Assembly (NCBI GenBank): GCA_947174665.1
Contig: CAMWJV010000016.1
Span: forward strand, 1 to 38,647
Direction: 5' to 3'
Source: an uncultured Lachnospiraceae bacterium
GTDB taxonomy: Bacteria; Bacillota; Clostridia; Lachnospirales; Lachnospiraceae
Length of the DNA stretch: 38,647 bases
In this document: piece by piece, positions 18,015 through 26,918 of the stretch
Position numbering within the stretch: position 1 is the stretch's first letter
How the letters are laid out: each line of letters opens with the position of its first letter
Made by a program: the position numbers and the translations under genes
The notes under the pieces: generated by a model
Databases searched by the model: none
Told to the model about the DNA's origin: nothing
The model's input: only the letters and a program-made list of their open reading frames with translations

Positions 18015-18746
18015 ATGAATCATTATGATGTAAAGCAGGAGGTTACGGACAAGTACTCCCTGCGGGGGCGGGTTTTCCACAAGCTGAGGGAGGATATTCT
18101 CAGCGGAAAATACGAGGAGCACGAGGAGCTGAGGGAGGTGGCGATCGGCGAAGAACTGGGAGTCAGCCGTACTCCGGTCCGTGAGGCGTTCCGACAGCTG
18201 GAGCTGGAGGGACTGATTCAGATTATTCCCAATAAGGGAGCCTATGTCACCGGCATCACGGAGAAGGATGTCAAGGATATTTATATGATCCGTTCGCGCC
18301 TGGAGGGGCTATGTGCCCGTTGGGCCACGGAGCATATCACAAAAGAACAGATGGACGAGATGGAGGAGAATGTCTACCTTGCGGAATTTCATGCGGCAAA
18401 GGGGCAGCTTGAGCAGCTGGCAGAACTGGACAACCGGTTTCATGATATTCTTTATGAAGCCTGTGACAGCAAGATGCTGGAACATCAGCTGAAGGATTTC
18501 CATCAGTATGTGCTGCGCGTGAGAAAAAAAACTCTGGCGAATGTCAATCGGGGACCCAAGTCTAACGAGGAACACAAGAAGATAATGGAGGCTATTAAAG
18601 CGGGAAATGCCGATCTGGCGGAACAGTTGGCGCATCAGCATATGATCAACGCCTATGAAAACATGGTGAAGAACGGGCTGCATGAAGCATATGAGCAGCG
18701 CACAGGGAGCGATGGCTTTCTGAGGCCGGATACAAAGAAAAGCTAA
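18015..18746 (+). CDS. GntR/FadR-family transcriptional regulator
   Basis: The 243-residue regulator has an N-terminal winged helix (about residues 18-85) with the GntR signature [16 protein letters not shown] and wing sequence NKGAYVTG. The C-terminal FCD ligand-binding domain starts with [13 protein letters not shown] and contains the metal-site-like DNRFH and EHKKI pattern. FCD regulators commonly sense organic acids; here citrate, 2-oxoglutarate or a related acid is a reasonable guess. It lies three bases after the citrate synthase gene and 49 before isocitrate dehydrogenase, so it is within the operon. The palindrome at 16520-16541 in the operon promoter is its likely own operator. Confidence 0.92.
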   Translation: MNHYDVKQEVTDKYSLRGRVFHKLREDILSGKYEEHEELREVAIGEELGVSRTPVREAFRQLELEGLIQIIPNKGAYVTGITEKDVKDIYMIRSRLEGLCARWATEHITKEQMDEMEENVYLAEFHAAKGQLEQLAELDNRFHDILYEACDSKMLEHQLKDFHQYVLRVRKKTLANVNRGPKSNEEHKKIMEAIKAGNADLAEQLAHQHMINAYENMVKNGLHEAYEQRTGSDGFLRPDTKKS

Positions 18747-18795
18747 GTGCTCCCGGAGGATTTTGCCGTCTCAAGGCGGCGGAAAGAGAGGAAAA

Positions 18796-20007
18796 ATGGA
18801 AAAGATTAAGATGACTACTCCCCTTGTGGAGATGGACGGAGATGAGATGACCAGAATTCTCTGGCAGATGATCAAGGAGGAACTTATACTGCCCTATGTT
18901 GATTTAAAGACGGAGTACTATGACCTGGGGCTTGAAAACCGCAATGCCACGGATGATCAGGTGACGGTGGATTCCGCCAATGCTACCCTGAAGTACGGTG
19001 TGGCCGTCAAGTGCGCCACTATCACGCCAAACGGGGCAAGAATGAAGGAGTACGATCTGAAGGAAATGTGGAAGAGCCCCAACGGAACCATCCGTGCCAT
19101 TCTGGACGGAACGGTGTTCCGGGCACCCATTCTGGTGAAAGGCATTGTGCCCTATGTGAAAAACTGGATAAAACCGATCACCATTGCCCGCCACGCTTAT
19201 GGTGATGTGTATAAAAATACGGAAATTAAAGTGCCTGGTGCCGGCAGGGCGGAACTGGTATTTACTGCGGCTGATGGAACGGAGACCAGAGAGCTGATTC
19301 ATAATTTTGACGGAGCGGGCATTCTTCAGGGTATACATAATACGGAGAAGTCTATCTCCAGTTTTGCCAGGGCATGCTTTAACTATGCAGTGGATACAAA
19401 ACAGGATCTCTGGTTTTCTACCAAGGATACCATATCCAAAAAGTATGACCACACCTTCAAGGACATCTTCCAGGAGATTTATGACAGAGAGTTCAGACAA
19501 AAGTTTGAGGAACTTGGAATTGAATATTTTTATACCCTGATTGACGACGCAGTAGCACGTGTTATTCGCTCGGAGGGCGGGTTTATCTGGGCTTGCAAAA
19601 ATTATGACGGAGATGTCATGTCTGATATGGTGGCTACCGCATATGGAGATCTCTCCATGATGACTTCTGTTCTGGTGTCTCCAAACGGCGTGTATGAGTA
19701 TGAGGCAGCGCACGGTACAGTACAGCGTCATTATTACAGGCATTTGAAGGGGGAGGAAACCTCCACTAACTCAATCGCCACAATTTTTGCATGGACGGGG
19801 GCTCTTAAGAAAAGGGGAGAACTGGATGGCAACAGCGAACTGCAGGCCTTTGCAGACAAGCTGGAGACTGCCTGTATCAAGACTGTGGAGGATGGAAAGA
19901 TGACAAAGAGTCTTTCTCTCATTTCCACCTGTGAGAACCCGGTCATTCTGAACAGCCTGGAGTTTATCCGTGCAATCCGCGCTACGCTTGAGGGACTGTT
20001 GCAGTAA
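18796..20007 (+). CDS. icd: NADP-dependent isocitrate dehydrogenase
   Basis: The 403-residue enzyme oxidatively decarboxylates isocitrate to 2-oxoglutarate. It belongs to the homodimeric type related to eukaryotic IDH1 rather than the E. coli Icd type. Evident features are the substrate-binding stretches TITPNGARM and SPNGTIRA, the RHAYGD motif, metal-binding aspartates in DDAVAR and NYDGDVMSD, and [10 protein letters not shown]. The Arg-His pair after GTVQ corresponds to the NADP-selecting pair of this class. Translation begins at ATG 18796, preceded by AGAGAGG; the in-frame ATG at 18763 lacks a site. It closes the citrate operon. No aconitase gene is present in the window, so citrate-to-isocitrate conversion must be encoded elsewhere. 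Confidence 0.95.
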   Translation: MEKIKMTTPLVEMDGDEMTRILWQMIKEELILPYVDLKTEYYDLGLENRNATDDQVTVDSANATLKYGVAVKCATITPNGARMKEYDLKEMWKSPNGTIRAILDGTVFRAPILVKGIVPYVKNWIKPITIARHAYGDVYKNTEIKVPGAGRAELVFTAADGTETRELIHNFDGAGILQGIHNTEKSISSFARACFNYAVDTKQDLWFSTKDTISKKYDHTFKDIFQEIYDREFRQKFEELGIEYFYTLIDDAVARVIRSEGGFIWACKNYDGDVMSDMVATAYGDLSMMTSVLVSPNGVYEYEAAHGTVQRHYYRHLKGEETSTNSIATIFAWTGALKKRGELDGNSELQAFADKLETACIKTVEDGKMTKSLSLISTCENPVILNSLEFIRAIRATLEGLLQ

Positions 20008-20021
20008 TATTCCACAATCCG

Positions 20022-20049
20022 TTGACATTTTTTAGCAACCTGATATGAT
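20022..20049 (+). promoter_or_regulatory. Promoter of rex
   Basis: TTGACA (20022-20027) and TATGAT (20044-20049) with 16-base spacing lie just after the icd stop codon. No TTGTTAA-type Rex operator is visible around it. Confidence 0.7.
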
Positions 20050-20072
20050 AGGATTATGGAGAATGGATAGCG

Positions 20073-20720
20073 ATGGAAGAGAAGGAAATTTCGCAGGCAG
20101 TCATCGGGCGGCTGCCCCGGTACTTCAGGTATCTGGGCGAGTTAAAGGATGAGGGTGTGGAGAGAATATCGTCCCAGGATCTGAGTGAACTGATGAAGGT
20201 TACGGCATCCCAGATTCGGCAGGATTTTAATAATTTCGGCGGTTTCGGGCAACAGGGCTACGGCTACAATGTGGAGTACCTTTATGACGAAATCGGCAAG
20301 ATACTGGGACTGAACAGACGGCACAATTTTATTATTGTGGGAGCCGGAAACCTGGGGCGTGCATTGGGAAACTATATGAACTTTGAGCGGCGCGGTTTCA
20401 TATTCAAGGGGATGTTTGACCGGGATCCTGAGCTGGTTGGAAAGTGCGTCAGAGGCGTGGAGATTATGCCGATGGAGAAGCTGAATTCCTTTGTGCGGGA
20501 GAATGACATTGACATCGCCGTGCTGACCATCCCCAAGGCCGGTGCCGAGGCTGCCGCAGAACAGCTGGTGCAGAACGGGATCAAGGCGATTTGGAATTTT
20601 GCTCATGTGGATTTGAATGTTCCGGAGGGGATACAGGTGGAGAACGTGCATCTTTCTGACAGCCTGATGAAACTGTCTTATAATATTGACCGTTATGAGA
20701 ATGAGCAGGCCGGAAAGTAA
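20073..20720 (+). CDS. rex: Redox-sensing transcriptional repressor Rex
   Basis: This 215-residue protein fits Rex in length and sequence. The N-terminal winged helix contains RLPRYFRYL and the recognition region TASQIRQDFNNFGGFGQQGYGY. The Rossmann domain starts with VGAGNLGRAL (residues 89-98), and the C-terminal helix mediates domain-swapped dimerisation. Rex senses the NADH/NAD ratio and represses fermentation genes in Clostridia. The start is ATG 20073 with GGAGA upstream. The gene directly follows the NADP-isocitrate dehydrogenase but has its own promoter. The coiled-coil gene 51 bases downstream is probably co-transcribed. Confidence 0.96.
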   Translation: MEEKEISQAVIGRLPRYFRYLGELKDEGVERISSQDLSELMKVTASQIRQDFNNFGGFGQQGYGYNVEYLYDEIGKILGLNRRHNFIIVGAGNLGRALGNYMNFERRGFIFKGMFDRDPELVGKCVRGVEIMPMEKLNSFVRENDIDIAVLTIPKAGAEAAAEQLVQNGIKAIWNFAHVDLNVPEGIQVENVHLSDSLMKLSYNIDRYENEQAGK

Positions 20721-20771
20721 ATATCGGCGGATACGCGGCGGCTGACCCATGGGGAAAGGTGTAATTATTTT

Positions 20772-21380
20772 ATGAAAGATCAGTTTTCGGAGGCACTTCA
20801 AGGGAAAAAAATTCCGATTCTTACACTGGACAACAAGTGGTATCGTCTGTTGGACGAGGAGGCCAGAAAGAGTATATCGGGTACGGAAGAGCAGTTGAAT
20901 GCCCTGCTGAAAAGACAGGGCAAACTGAACACAGAGACAAAGGATATCAAGAAGCTGAAAAAGAAGCTGATGGGTGAGATCGTGACCATGGCGGACGAGG
21001 TTGAGCAGACGGGGGACGCCGGGCTGTCGAAGAAGCTGGAACAGCACAAAAATCTGGTGGAGGAATGCAACGAGCGTCTGGAGGAATATCAGGACGAATT
21101 AATGGAACTCCCACGTGAGATTGACCGGCTGAATTATGAATTGATGCTTGTAACTATGGATTGCTGTTATAACACAATGCAGGAAAACACGGAAGGGATT
21201 GAAGAAATCTCAAAGTGGGTGAAGGATATCCGCATTGAATTAAAAAAGCAGCTGGTGAGAAAGCAGGAGATGGAGCAGAGGAATCACGCTATTTATTCTT
21301 ATATGCATGATGTCTTCGGCGCGGAGGTGCTGGAGCTCTTTGATATGACATATAATCCGGAGGAACAACATCCGAAGTAA
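20772..21380 (+). CDS. Coiled-coil protein of unknown function
   Basis: A 202-residue soluble protein. After a short N-terminal segment ending in KWYRLLDE, residues 35-130 are strongly heptad-like, with many Lys, Glu and Leu, and predict long coiled coils. A second helical part ends at about 180. No signal peptide or known catalytic motif is seen. It sits 51 bases after rex with a GGGGAAAGG ribosome site, and a strong terminator follows the stop directly, so it is the last gene of the rex unit. I do not recognise its function. Confidence 0.8.
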   Translation: MKDQFSEALQGKKIPILTLDNKWYRLLDEEARKSISGTEEQLNALLKRQGKLNTETKDIKKLKKKLMGEIVTMADEVEQTGDAGLSKKLEQHKNLVEECNERLEEYQDELMELPREIDRLNYELMLVTMDCCYNTMQENTEGIEEISKWVKDIRIELKKQLVRKQEMEQRNHAIYSYMHDVFGAEVLELFDMTYNPEEQHPK

Positions 21381-21409
21381 AAGACTGCTGCGGGAGCTGC
21401 AGTCTTTTT
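21380..21409 (+). terminator. Intrinsic terminator of the rex unit
   Basis: AAAGACTGC (21380-21388) pairs with GCAGTCTTT (21399-21407), followed by TTG. The stem starts on the last base of the preceding stop codon. The next gene's ribosome site begins about five bases later. Confidence 0.85.
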
Positions 21410-21427
21410 GTAATGGGAGGAAAAGCT

Positions 21428-22900
21428 ATGAAATATCTGGTGACTGCGGAAGAAATGCGCAGGGTGGATAATTTTACCATAAAGGAAATCGGGATTCCCG
21501 CAATGGTTCTTATGGAGCGGGCGGCGCTTGCGGCATACGAAGCGGCTGAAAAATATTGTCAAGAGCATCCTGACGCAGGAAAGACGGCGCTGATCATGGC
21601 CGGTGTCGGAAATAACGGAGGAGATGGGCTGGCGCTGGCAAGGCTGCTTTCAGAGGCAGGCTTTTATACAGAGGTATGGGTTGTGGGGGAAGAAGCCAGG
21701 GCATCGGAGCAGTGGCTGCAGCAGCGAAAAATTTTGAAACATTATCCGGTTGGTTTTTGTTCCAAACCGGGGAAAGGTGAATATACTATCTTAGTCGATG
21801 CATTGTTTGGCGTGGGGTTGTCCAGAGAGATTTCAGGCATCTTTGAGAGTGCCGTGGAAACGTTCAACGAACTGCAGGGGTGGAGGATCGCGTTGGATAT
21901 GCCAAGCGGTGTGGACTCGGACACCGGCAGGATTCTGGGCCGGGACTGTGTCCGGGCGGATGAGACAGTAACCTTTGGCTTCTGCAAGCGGGGACTGGTG
22001 CTGTATCCCGGCTGTCTGGCGGCAGGAAAAGTCACAACAGCCAATATCGGAATTCCCTGGACGGCGTTTGGAAGCGATCTGCCGGGCATGTTTGCGTGGA
22101 ATGAGAAACCTGAGGAGCTTCTGCCGAAGCGGTGTTCATGGGGAAATAAGGGCACCTTCGGGAAAGTGCTGCTGGCAGCGGGAAGCGTAGGCATGGCAGG
22201 AGCGGCTGTGCTGGCCGCAAGGGCGGCATACCGGGCGGGGGCAGGAATGGTAAGAGTCATTACCCCCGCCCAAAACAGGGAGATCATACAGGTGTCGGTG
22301 CCTGAGGCGCTGGTGGGAACAGAGGAGGAGCTTACATCATATTTTGAATGGGCGGACGTTATTGCTATCGGATCCGGCCTTGGAAAGGGCGAAACGGCAC
22401 GGCGGATGCTGGCTGAGGTTTTGACAGGCAGTTCCCTGCCATTGTTGATCGACGGGGATGGACTGAATCTGCTGGCGGAGGATCCTGATATACGGCAGAT
22501 GCTGACAGAGCAGGGGGCAGGCGGAAGAACCATTGTGCTGACGCCCCACGTGGGTGAGCTTGCCAGGCTGCTGGGAAAAGGCATCCCGGAAATCAGGGAA
22601 GGAGTTGCTGACAGCGGCAGAGATCTGGCCATGGAGCTTCAGGCTGTGGTGGCGGCAAAGGATGCAAGAACATTTATCTGTAAAGGGGGTAAGCCGGTCT
22701 GTGTGAATTTAAGCGGCAACAGCGGGCTTGCCACCGCCGGCAGCGGAGACGTGCTTGCCGGTATCATTGCGGGCCTTATGGCACAGGGAATGAGCGGTTA
22801 CCGGGCGGCCTGTGCAGGTGCATATATTCATGGCTGCATGGGAGACGGGGTGGCTGCCGAACGCGGAGAACATGCCTGCATGGCCGGAGATTTAGTGTGA
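21428..22900 (+). CDS. nnrDE: Bifunctional NAD(P)H-hydrate epimerase / ADP-dependent hydrate dehydratase
   Basis: This 490-residue fusion repairs hydrated NADH and NADPH. The N-terminal YjeF_N epimerase half (about 1-210) shows GNNGGDGLALARLL and MPSGVDSDTG. The C-terminal ribokinase-like dehydratase half (about 225-490) shows NKGTFGKVLLAAGS and the nucleotide-binding AGSGDVLAG. ATG 21428 has GGGAGG eight bases upstream. The last codons overlap the 5' arm of a long inverted repeat (22895-23006). Its order before alr and a MazF toxin is a common Firmicutes arrangement, although acpS, often found just upstream, is absent here. Confidence 0.95.
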   Translation: MKYLVTAEEMRRVDNFTIKEIGIPAMVLMERAALAAYEAAEKYCQEHPDAGKTALIMAGVGNNGGDGLALARLLSEAGFYTEVWVVGEEARASEQWLQQRKILKHYPVGFCSKPGKGEYTILVDALFGVGLSREISGIFESAVETFNELQGWRIALDMPSGVDSDTGRILGRDCVRADETVTFGFCKRGLVLYPGCLAAGKVTTANIGIPWTAFGSDLPGMFAWNEKPEELLPKRCSWGNKGTFGKVLLAAGSVGMAGAAVLAARAAYRAGAGMVRVITPAQNREIIQVSVPEALVGTEEELTSYFEWADVIAIGSGLGKGETARRMLAEVLTGSSLPLLIDGDGLNLLAEDPDIRQMLTEQGAGGRTIVLTPHVGELARLLGKGIPEIREGVADSGRDLAMELQAVVAAKDARTFICKGGKPVCVNLSGNSGLATAGSGDVLAGIIAGLMAQGMSGYRAACAGAYIHGCMGDGVAAERGEHACMAGDLV

Positions 22901-23006
22901 AAACTCAGTCTCAGTGAACGGGCAGACTGTGTGCTTGCACACAAGGATGTCCGGACACTTGAGACGCTAACCCGTCGGTGCGGAGCAATCCGCAGAGCTT
23001 TCACAC
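22895..23006 (+). other. Structured 112-base intergenic element with possible pseudoknot
   Basis: The outer arms GTGTGAAAACTC (22895-22906) and GAGCTTTCACAC (22995-23006) pair at 11 of 12 positions. Inside are GTCTCAGTG (22908-22916) with CACTTGAGAC (22956-22965, one bulge), a small GTGTG/CACAC hairpin (22929-22942), and TGCGGA-GCAA-TCCGCA (22979-22994) with a GNRA loop. ACGGG (22918-22922), inside the second helix, can pair with CCCGT (22971-22975) outside it, which would form a pseudoknot. I do not recognise a known RNA family; it may be a terminator or leader element between nnrDE and alr, a small RNA, or a repeated palindromic element. Confidence 0.5.
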
Positions 23007-23045
23007 AGGCGGGCAAATTATAGCACATAGTATATATAGGAGAAT

Positions 23046-24251
23046 ATGATGAGAGAGATACAAAACATACCGGATTACTGCAGCAGAGGCTATATTGAGG
23101 TGGACTTGGATGCCATTGCCGAAAACGTACACAGCATGAAAGAAAAACTCGCGCCGGGAACGGGAATCATGGGCGTTATCAAAACGGACGGATATGGACA
23201 TGGCAGCGTACCCATTGCCGCAAGACTGGAAAAGCTGGACTTTATGTGGGGATTTGCTGTGGCCACAGCTGAGGAGGCACACGAGCTGCGGCTGTCAGGC
23301 ATAAAGAAGCCCATATTGATCCTGGGCTATACCTTTCCCTATTGCTATGAGCAGCTGGCGGAGGAGGAAATCCGCCCCGCGGTATTCCGGAGGGACAGCC
23401 TGGAGCAGCTGCAGGCTGCGGCAAAGAAGACGGGCAGGACGATAAAGGTACATATCAAAGTTGACACGGGCATGAGCAGGATTGGCATCACACCGGATGA
23501 AGAAGGGCTGAAGCTGATAGAAGCCTTAAAGGACAGGGAGGGAATCGAGGCGGAGGGTATTTTTACTCATTTTGCCAGAGCGGATGAGACGGATAAATCA
23601 AGTGCGGGGGAACAGCTTGAGATATTCAGACGCTTTGTGACCATGGCGGAGAATCGGCTGGGCCGATCCATTCCTCTGAAGCATTGCTCCAACAGCGCCA
23701 GTATTCTGGAGATGCGCCAGGCCGATATGGATTTGGTGCGTGCGGGAATTGCAATATACGGTCTGCACCCCTCAGAGGAGGTGAAGGGGGAAGCGCTGGA
23801 ACTGAAACCGGCTCTGTCCCTGTACAGCCGCATTGTCTATCTCAAGACTATCCACAGGGGCCAGTCTGTCAGTTACGGCGGAACCTTTACGGCGGAAAAG
23901 GATATGCGGGTTGCCACCGTGCCACTGGGATATGGAGACGGTTATCCCAGGAGTCTGTCGGGAAAAGGATATGTTCTGATCTGTGGGAAGCCTGCGCCGA
24001 TTCTGGGCAGAATCTGCATGGATCAGTTTATGGTGGACGTGTCGGGCATTCCGGAGGCGGAGGAGGGCGGAAGAGTTGTACTTTTAGGCTCCGACGGTGA
24101 AGCACGCATCAGCGCGGAGGAACTGGGAGAACTGTCAGGAAGGTTTAATTATGAACTGGTCTGTGATTTTGGAAAGCGGATTCCGAGAATCTACAAGAAT
24201 GGAGAAAATACACTGAATAAAGTGCCGGAAAGCGGTAATACTTTTTCCTGA
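23046..24251 (+). CDS. alr: Alanine racemase
   Basis: A PLP-dependent fold-type III racemase of 401 residues supplying D-alanine for peptidoglycan. Lys46 in VIKTDGYGHG is the Schiff-base lysine (the family usually reads KADAYGHG), and Tyr277 in SYGGTF is the opposite catalytic base. HCSNSASIL, VRAGIAIYGLHP and GRICMDQFMVD complete the family pattern. Two ATGs are adjacent (23046 and 23049); the second has better spacing to AGGAG, so the true start may be one codon later. The 25-base gap to the MazF gene implies co-transcription. Confidence 0.96.
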   Translation: MMREIQNIPDYCSRGYIEVDLDAIAENVHSMKEKLAPGTGIMGVIKTDGYGHGSVPIAARLEKLDFMWGFAVATAEEAHELRLSGIKKPILILGYTFPYCYEQLAEEEIRPAVFRRDSLEQLQAAAKKTGRTIKVHIKVDTGMSRIGITPDEEGLKLIEALKDREGIEAEGIFTHFARADETDKSSAGEQLEIFRRFVTMAENRLGRSIPLKHCSNSASILEMRQADMDLVRAGIAIYGLHPSEEVKGEALELKPALSLYSRIVYLKTIHRGQSVSYGGTFTAEKDMRVATVPLGYGDGYPRSLSGKGYVLICGKPAPILGRICMDQFMVDVSGIPEAEEGGRVVLLGSDGEARISAEELGELSGRFNYELVCDFGKRIPRIYKNGENTLNKVPESGNTFS

Positions 24252-24275
24252 ACATTATAGTCATTTGGAGGGAAA

Positions 24276-24617
24276 ATGAGACGAGGAGATGTATATTACG
24301 CAGATTTGAGACCGGTCATCGGCTCGGAGCAGGGAGGCATCAGGCCGGTGCTGATCGTTCAGAACGATGTGGGAAATAAGCACAGCCCTACGGTCATCTG
24401 CGCGGCGATCACCTCTAAGATGAACAAGGCGAAGCTGCCTACACACATTGAGCTGAATGCTGCTCTGTATGATATGGATAAAGATTCCGTTGTGCTTCTG
24501 GAGCAGCTGCGCACAATTGACAAGAAGCGTTTAAAGGACAAAGTATGCCATCTGGATGGAGATGTTATGCGAAGAGTAAACCATGCGCTTATGGTAAGTC
24601 TGGAACTGGATACATAA
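24276..24617 (+). CDS. mazF: MazF/PemK-family endoribonuclease toxin
   Basis: A 113-residue PemK-like protein, close to Bacillus NdoA/EndoA in design: [20 protein letters not shown] at the start, RPVLIVQND, the IxAAITSK segment and a C-terminal [12 protein letters not shown]. The family cleaves mRNA at short single-stranded motifs. In Bacillus the antitoxin gene lies between alr and the toxin gene. Here only 24 bases separate alr from the toxin start, leaving no room for it, and none follows downstream. TTGGAGGG precedes ATG 24276. Confidence 0.93.
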   Translation: MRRGDVYYADLRPVIGSEQGGIRPVLIVQNDVGNKHSPTVICAAITSKMNKAKLPTHIELNAALYDMDKDSVVLLEQLRTIDKKRLKDKVCHLDGDVMRRVNHALMVSLELDT

Positions 24618-24632
24618 GGTTTGACACAGTTC

Positions 24633-24661
24633 TTGACGAACAACGGGTAAAATGGTATATT
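24633..24661 (+). promoter_or_regulatory. Promoter of the CNNM/CBS gene
   Basis: TTGACG (24633-24638) and TATATT (24656-24661) are 17 bases apart. A second TTGACA at 24621-24626 has no matching -10 box at standard distance. Confidence 0.6.
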
Positions 24662-24721
24662 TATGGATAATCTGGTCTTTTGACCGATGAGAAACTTTAA
24701 CTGGAGGAATAAATAAAAAAA

Positions 24722-26086
24722 ATGGACGACGGTTCTGCGGCCAGTATAATTTTGTTTGTTGTTTTATTGCTGATCGATATGTTTTTCTACGGATTTGGGG
24801 CTGCAATCATTGCCCTGAATGAGAAGGAGGTGGAACGGAAGGCCGATGAAGAGAAGGACAAAAGGTCCATAAAGCTCAAAAAAATAATCGGCAATCCCGC
24901 AGAGTATATAAATACTGTACAGCTGATAACCACTCTGATCAATGTGATCATCGGCGCGACACATCTGGGAATTTTGCTGCGCGCCATACGAAACGGGCTT
25001 GTTTTTCTTGTGGAGAAGCAGTTGGGGCTGAAGGCTGTGACGGTGCAGGTGTTTCTGGTAACTGCGGCAGTGCTGTCTACGCTGCTGATCTTATACATAA
25101 CACTGACACTGGGTGTTCTTCTTCCAAAGAAGATCGCGGCCAGAATGCCGGAGAAATGGGCGTATGCATGCATTAACCCGGTCTATTTTGTGACGAGGAT
25201 GCTCTCGCCCTTCACAGGGCTTGTGACGGTGACGGTGAAGGGAATCTTAAAGCTGTTCGGCGTGGGCGGTGACGCAAACGAAGGCGATGTGACAGAGGAA
25301 GAAATCATTCATATGGTGAACGAGGGTCATGAGCAGGGGATTATCCAGGCCAGTGAGGCGAAGATGATTTCCAATATCTTTGAACTTGGCGACAAGGAAG
25401 CTCAGAACATCATGACACACCGTAACAATGTGGTGGCTATTGATGCGGACACACTGCTGAAGGATGCGATTTCCTTTATGCTGGACGGAAAGAACAGCCG
25501 ATATCCGGTCTATGAGGAAAATATAGACCATATTGTGGGTATTCTGCATTTAAAGGATGCCATGCGTTTCCACGGTTCCGGAGAAAAACAGGATGTGCCG
25601 CTTCGGGAGCTGGAGGGACTGATGCGGGAGCCCTGTTTTGTGCCCCAGACCAAAAATATTGACGAGTTGTTCAGGGAGATGCAGGCCCAAAAGCTGCAGA
25701 TGGTTATTGTGGTGGACGAGTATGGTCAGACGGACGGACTGGTGGCTATGGAGGACATTCTGGAGGAAATCGTGGGGAATATCCTGGATGAGTATGACGT
25801 GGAGAGCGAGTACATCGAGGAGAAAGGCAATGACGAATATGTCATTGAAGGTATTACACCGCTGAAGGAACTGGAGGAGCGCTTGGGAATTTCCTTTGAG
25901 GACGAAGACTTTGAGACGCTGAACGGATTCCTGATTTCCAGAATGGACAGGATTCCTGAGCCGGACGAGCAGTTTGATATGGATTACAGCGGCTTTCACT
26001 TTAAGGTTCTCACTGTAGAGAATAAGGTGATACAGAGCGTACTTGTCACAAAGCTGGCGGAGCCGGAGGAACAGCCGGAAGAATAA
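24722..26086 (+). CDS. CNNM/CBS-domain membrane protein (hemolysin C / CorC-like family)
   Basis: This 454-residue protein has an N-terminal DUF21/CNNM transmembrane region (about 1-190, three to four hydrophobic helices, the first at 8-30). A pair of CBS domains (about 220-345) contains [18 protein letters not shown] and [23 protein letters not shown]. The C-terminal CorC_HlyC domain (about 365-445) contains [11 protein letters not shown]. Family members are linked to Mg2+ export or metal homeostasis; 'hemolysin' is a historical label. The GGAGG site is 14 bases from ATG 24722, longer than usual, but an in-frame stop just upstream rules out an earlier start. The gene has its own promoter. 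Confidence 0.92.
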   Translation: MDDGSAASIILFVVLLLIDMFFYGFGAAIIALNEKEVERKADEEKDKRSIKLKKIIGNPAEYINTVQLITTLINVIIGATHLGILLRAIRNGLVFLVEKQLGLKAVTVQVFLVTAAVLSTLLILYITLTLGVLLPKKIAARMPEKWAYACINPVYFVTRMLSPFTGLVTVTVKGILKLFGVGGDANEGDVTEEEIIHMVNEGHEQGIIQASEAKMISNIFELGDKEAQNIMTHRNNVVAIDADTLLKDAISFMLDGKNSRYPVYEENIDHIVGILHLKDAMRFHGSGEKQDVPLRELEGLMREPCFVPQTKNIDELFREMQAQKLQMVIVVDEYGQTDGLVAMEDILEEIVGNILDEYDVESEYIEEKGNDEYVIEGITPLKELEERLGISFEDEDFETLNGFLISRMDRIPEPDEQFDMDYSGFHFKVLTVENKVIQSVLVTKLAEPEEQPEE

Positions 26087-26111
26087 ATCAGAAGAAAAGA
26101 GGAGTAAAAAT

Positions 26112-26840
26112 ATGTCAGGACATTCTAAATTTGCAAATATTAAGCATAAAAAGGAAAAAAACGATGCCGCCAAGGGCAAGATATTTACTATTATCGGGAG
26201 AGAGATTGCGGTGGCTGTGAAGGAGGGCGGTCCGGATCCTGCCAACAATTTTAAGCTGGCTACGGTCATTGCCAAGGCAAAGTCAAACAATATGCCCAAC
26301 GATACTATAGAGAGAGGCATCAAGAAGGCTGCCGGAGATGTGGGAAACGTTACTTATGAGTATGTCACCTATGAAGGCTATGGTCCCAATGGAATAGCAA
26401 TTATCGTTGATGCTCTTACGGATAATAAAAACCGCACTGCGGCAAATGTGCGGAGTGCATTTACAAAGGGCCAGGGGAATGTAGGCACTCCGGGCTGTGT
26501 ATCTTTTATGTTCGACAAGAAAGGGCAGATTATCATTGACAGGGAGGAATGCGATATGAACGCAGATGACCTGATGATGATGGCTCTGGATGCCGGCGCT
26601 GAAGATTTCAGTGAAGAAGAAGACAGTTTTGAGGTGCTCACCGACCCCGACAGCTTTGAGGAGGTTCGGTCTGCACTGGAAAAAGCGGGCATTCCCATGA
26701 TAAGTGCGGAGGTTACCATGATTCCCCAGAATTATGTAAGCCTGACGGACGAGACAGCAGTCAGGAATCTGCAGAAAACTCTGGATTTACTGGAAGAGGA
26801 TGACGATGTCCAGGCGGTTTATCACAACTGGGATGAGTAG
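26112..26840 (+). CDS. yebC: YebC/TACO1-family protein
   Basis: The 242-residue protein begins with the family hallmark [14 protein letters not shown] and continues with [30 protein letters not shown] and [11 protein letters not shown]. Family members are described either as transcriptional regulators or as ribosome-associated factors easing translation of difficult proline stretches. ATG 26112 follows GAGGAG; the upstream in-frame start at 26043 would overlap the previous gene and lacks a site. It is 25 bases after the CNNM gene and is followed by a terminator. Confidence 0.96.
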   Translation: MSGHSKFANIKHKKEKNDAAKGKIFTIIGREIAVAVKEGGPDPANNFKLATVIAKAKSNNMPNDTIERGIKKAAGDVGNVTYEYVTYEGYGPNGIAIIVDALTDNKNRTAANVRSAFTKGQGNVGTPGCVSFMFDKKGQIIIDREECDMNADDLMMMALDAGAEDFSEEEDSFEVLTDPDSFEEVRSALEKAGIPMISAEVTMIPQNYVSLTDETAVRNLQKTLDLLEEDDDVQAVYHNWDE

Positions 26841-26858
26841 GAAGAGGCCAATCAGGCG

Positions 26859-26890
26859 GCACCACCTTTAAACGGTGGTGCTTTACGCTT
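26859..26890 (+). terminator. Intrinsic terminator after yebC
   Basis: GCACCACC (26859-26866) pairs with GGTGGTGC (26874-26881) around a TTTAAAC loop, followed by a T-rich stretch containing CTTTTTGG. Confidence 0.85.
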
Positions 26891-26918
26891 TTTGGTATAA
26901 GAAGAAAGGAACAGATAC

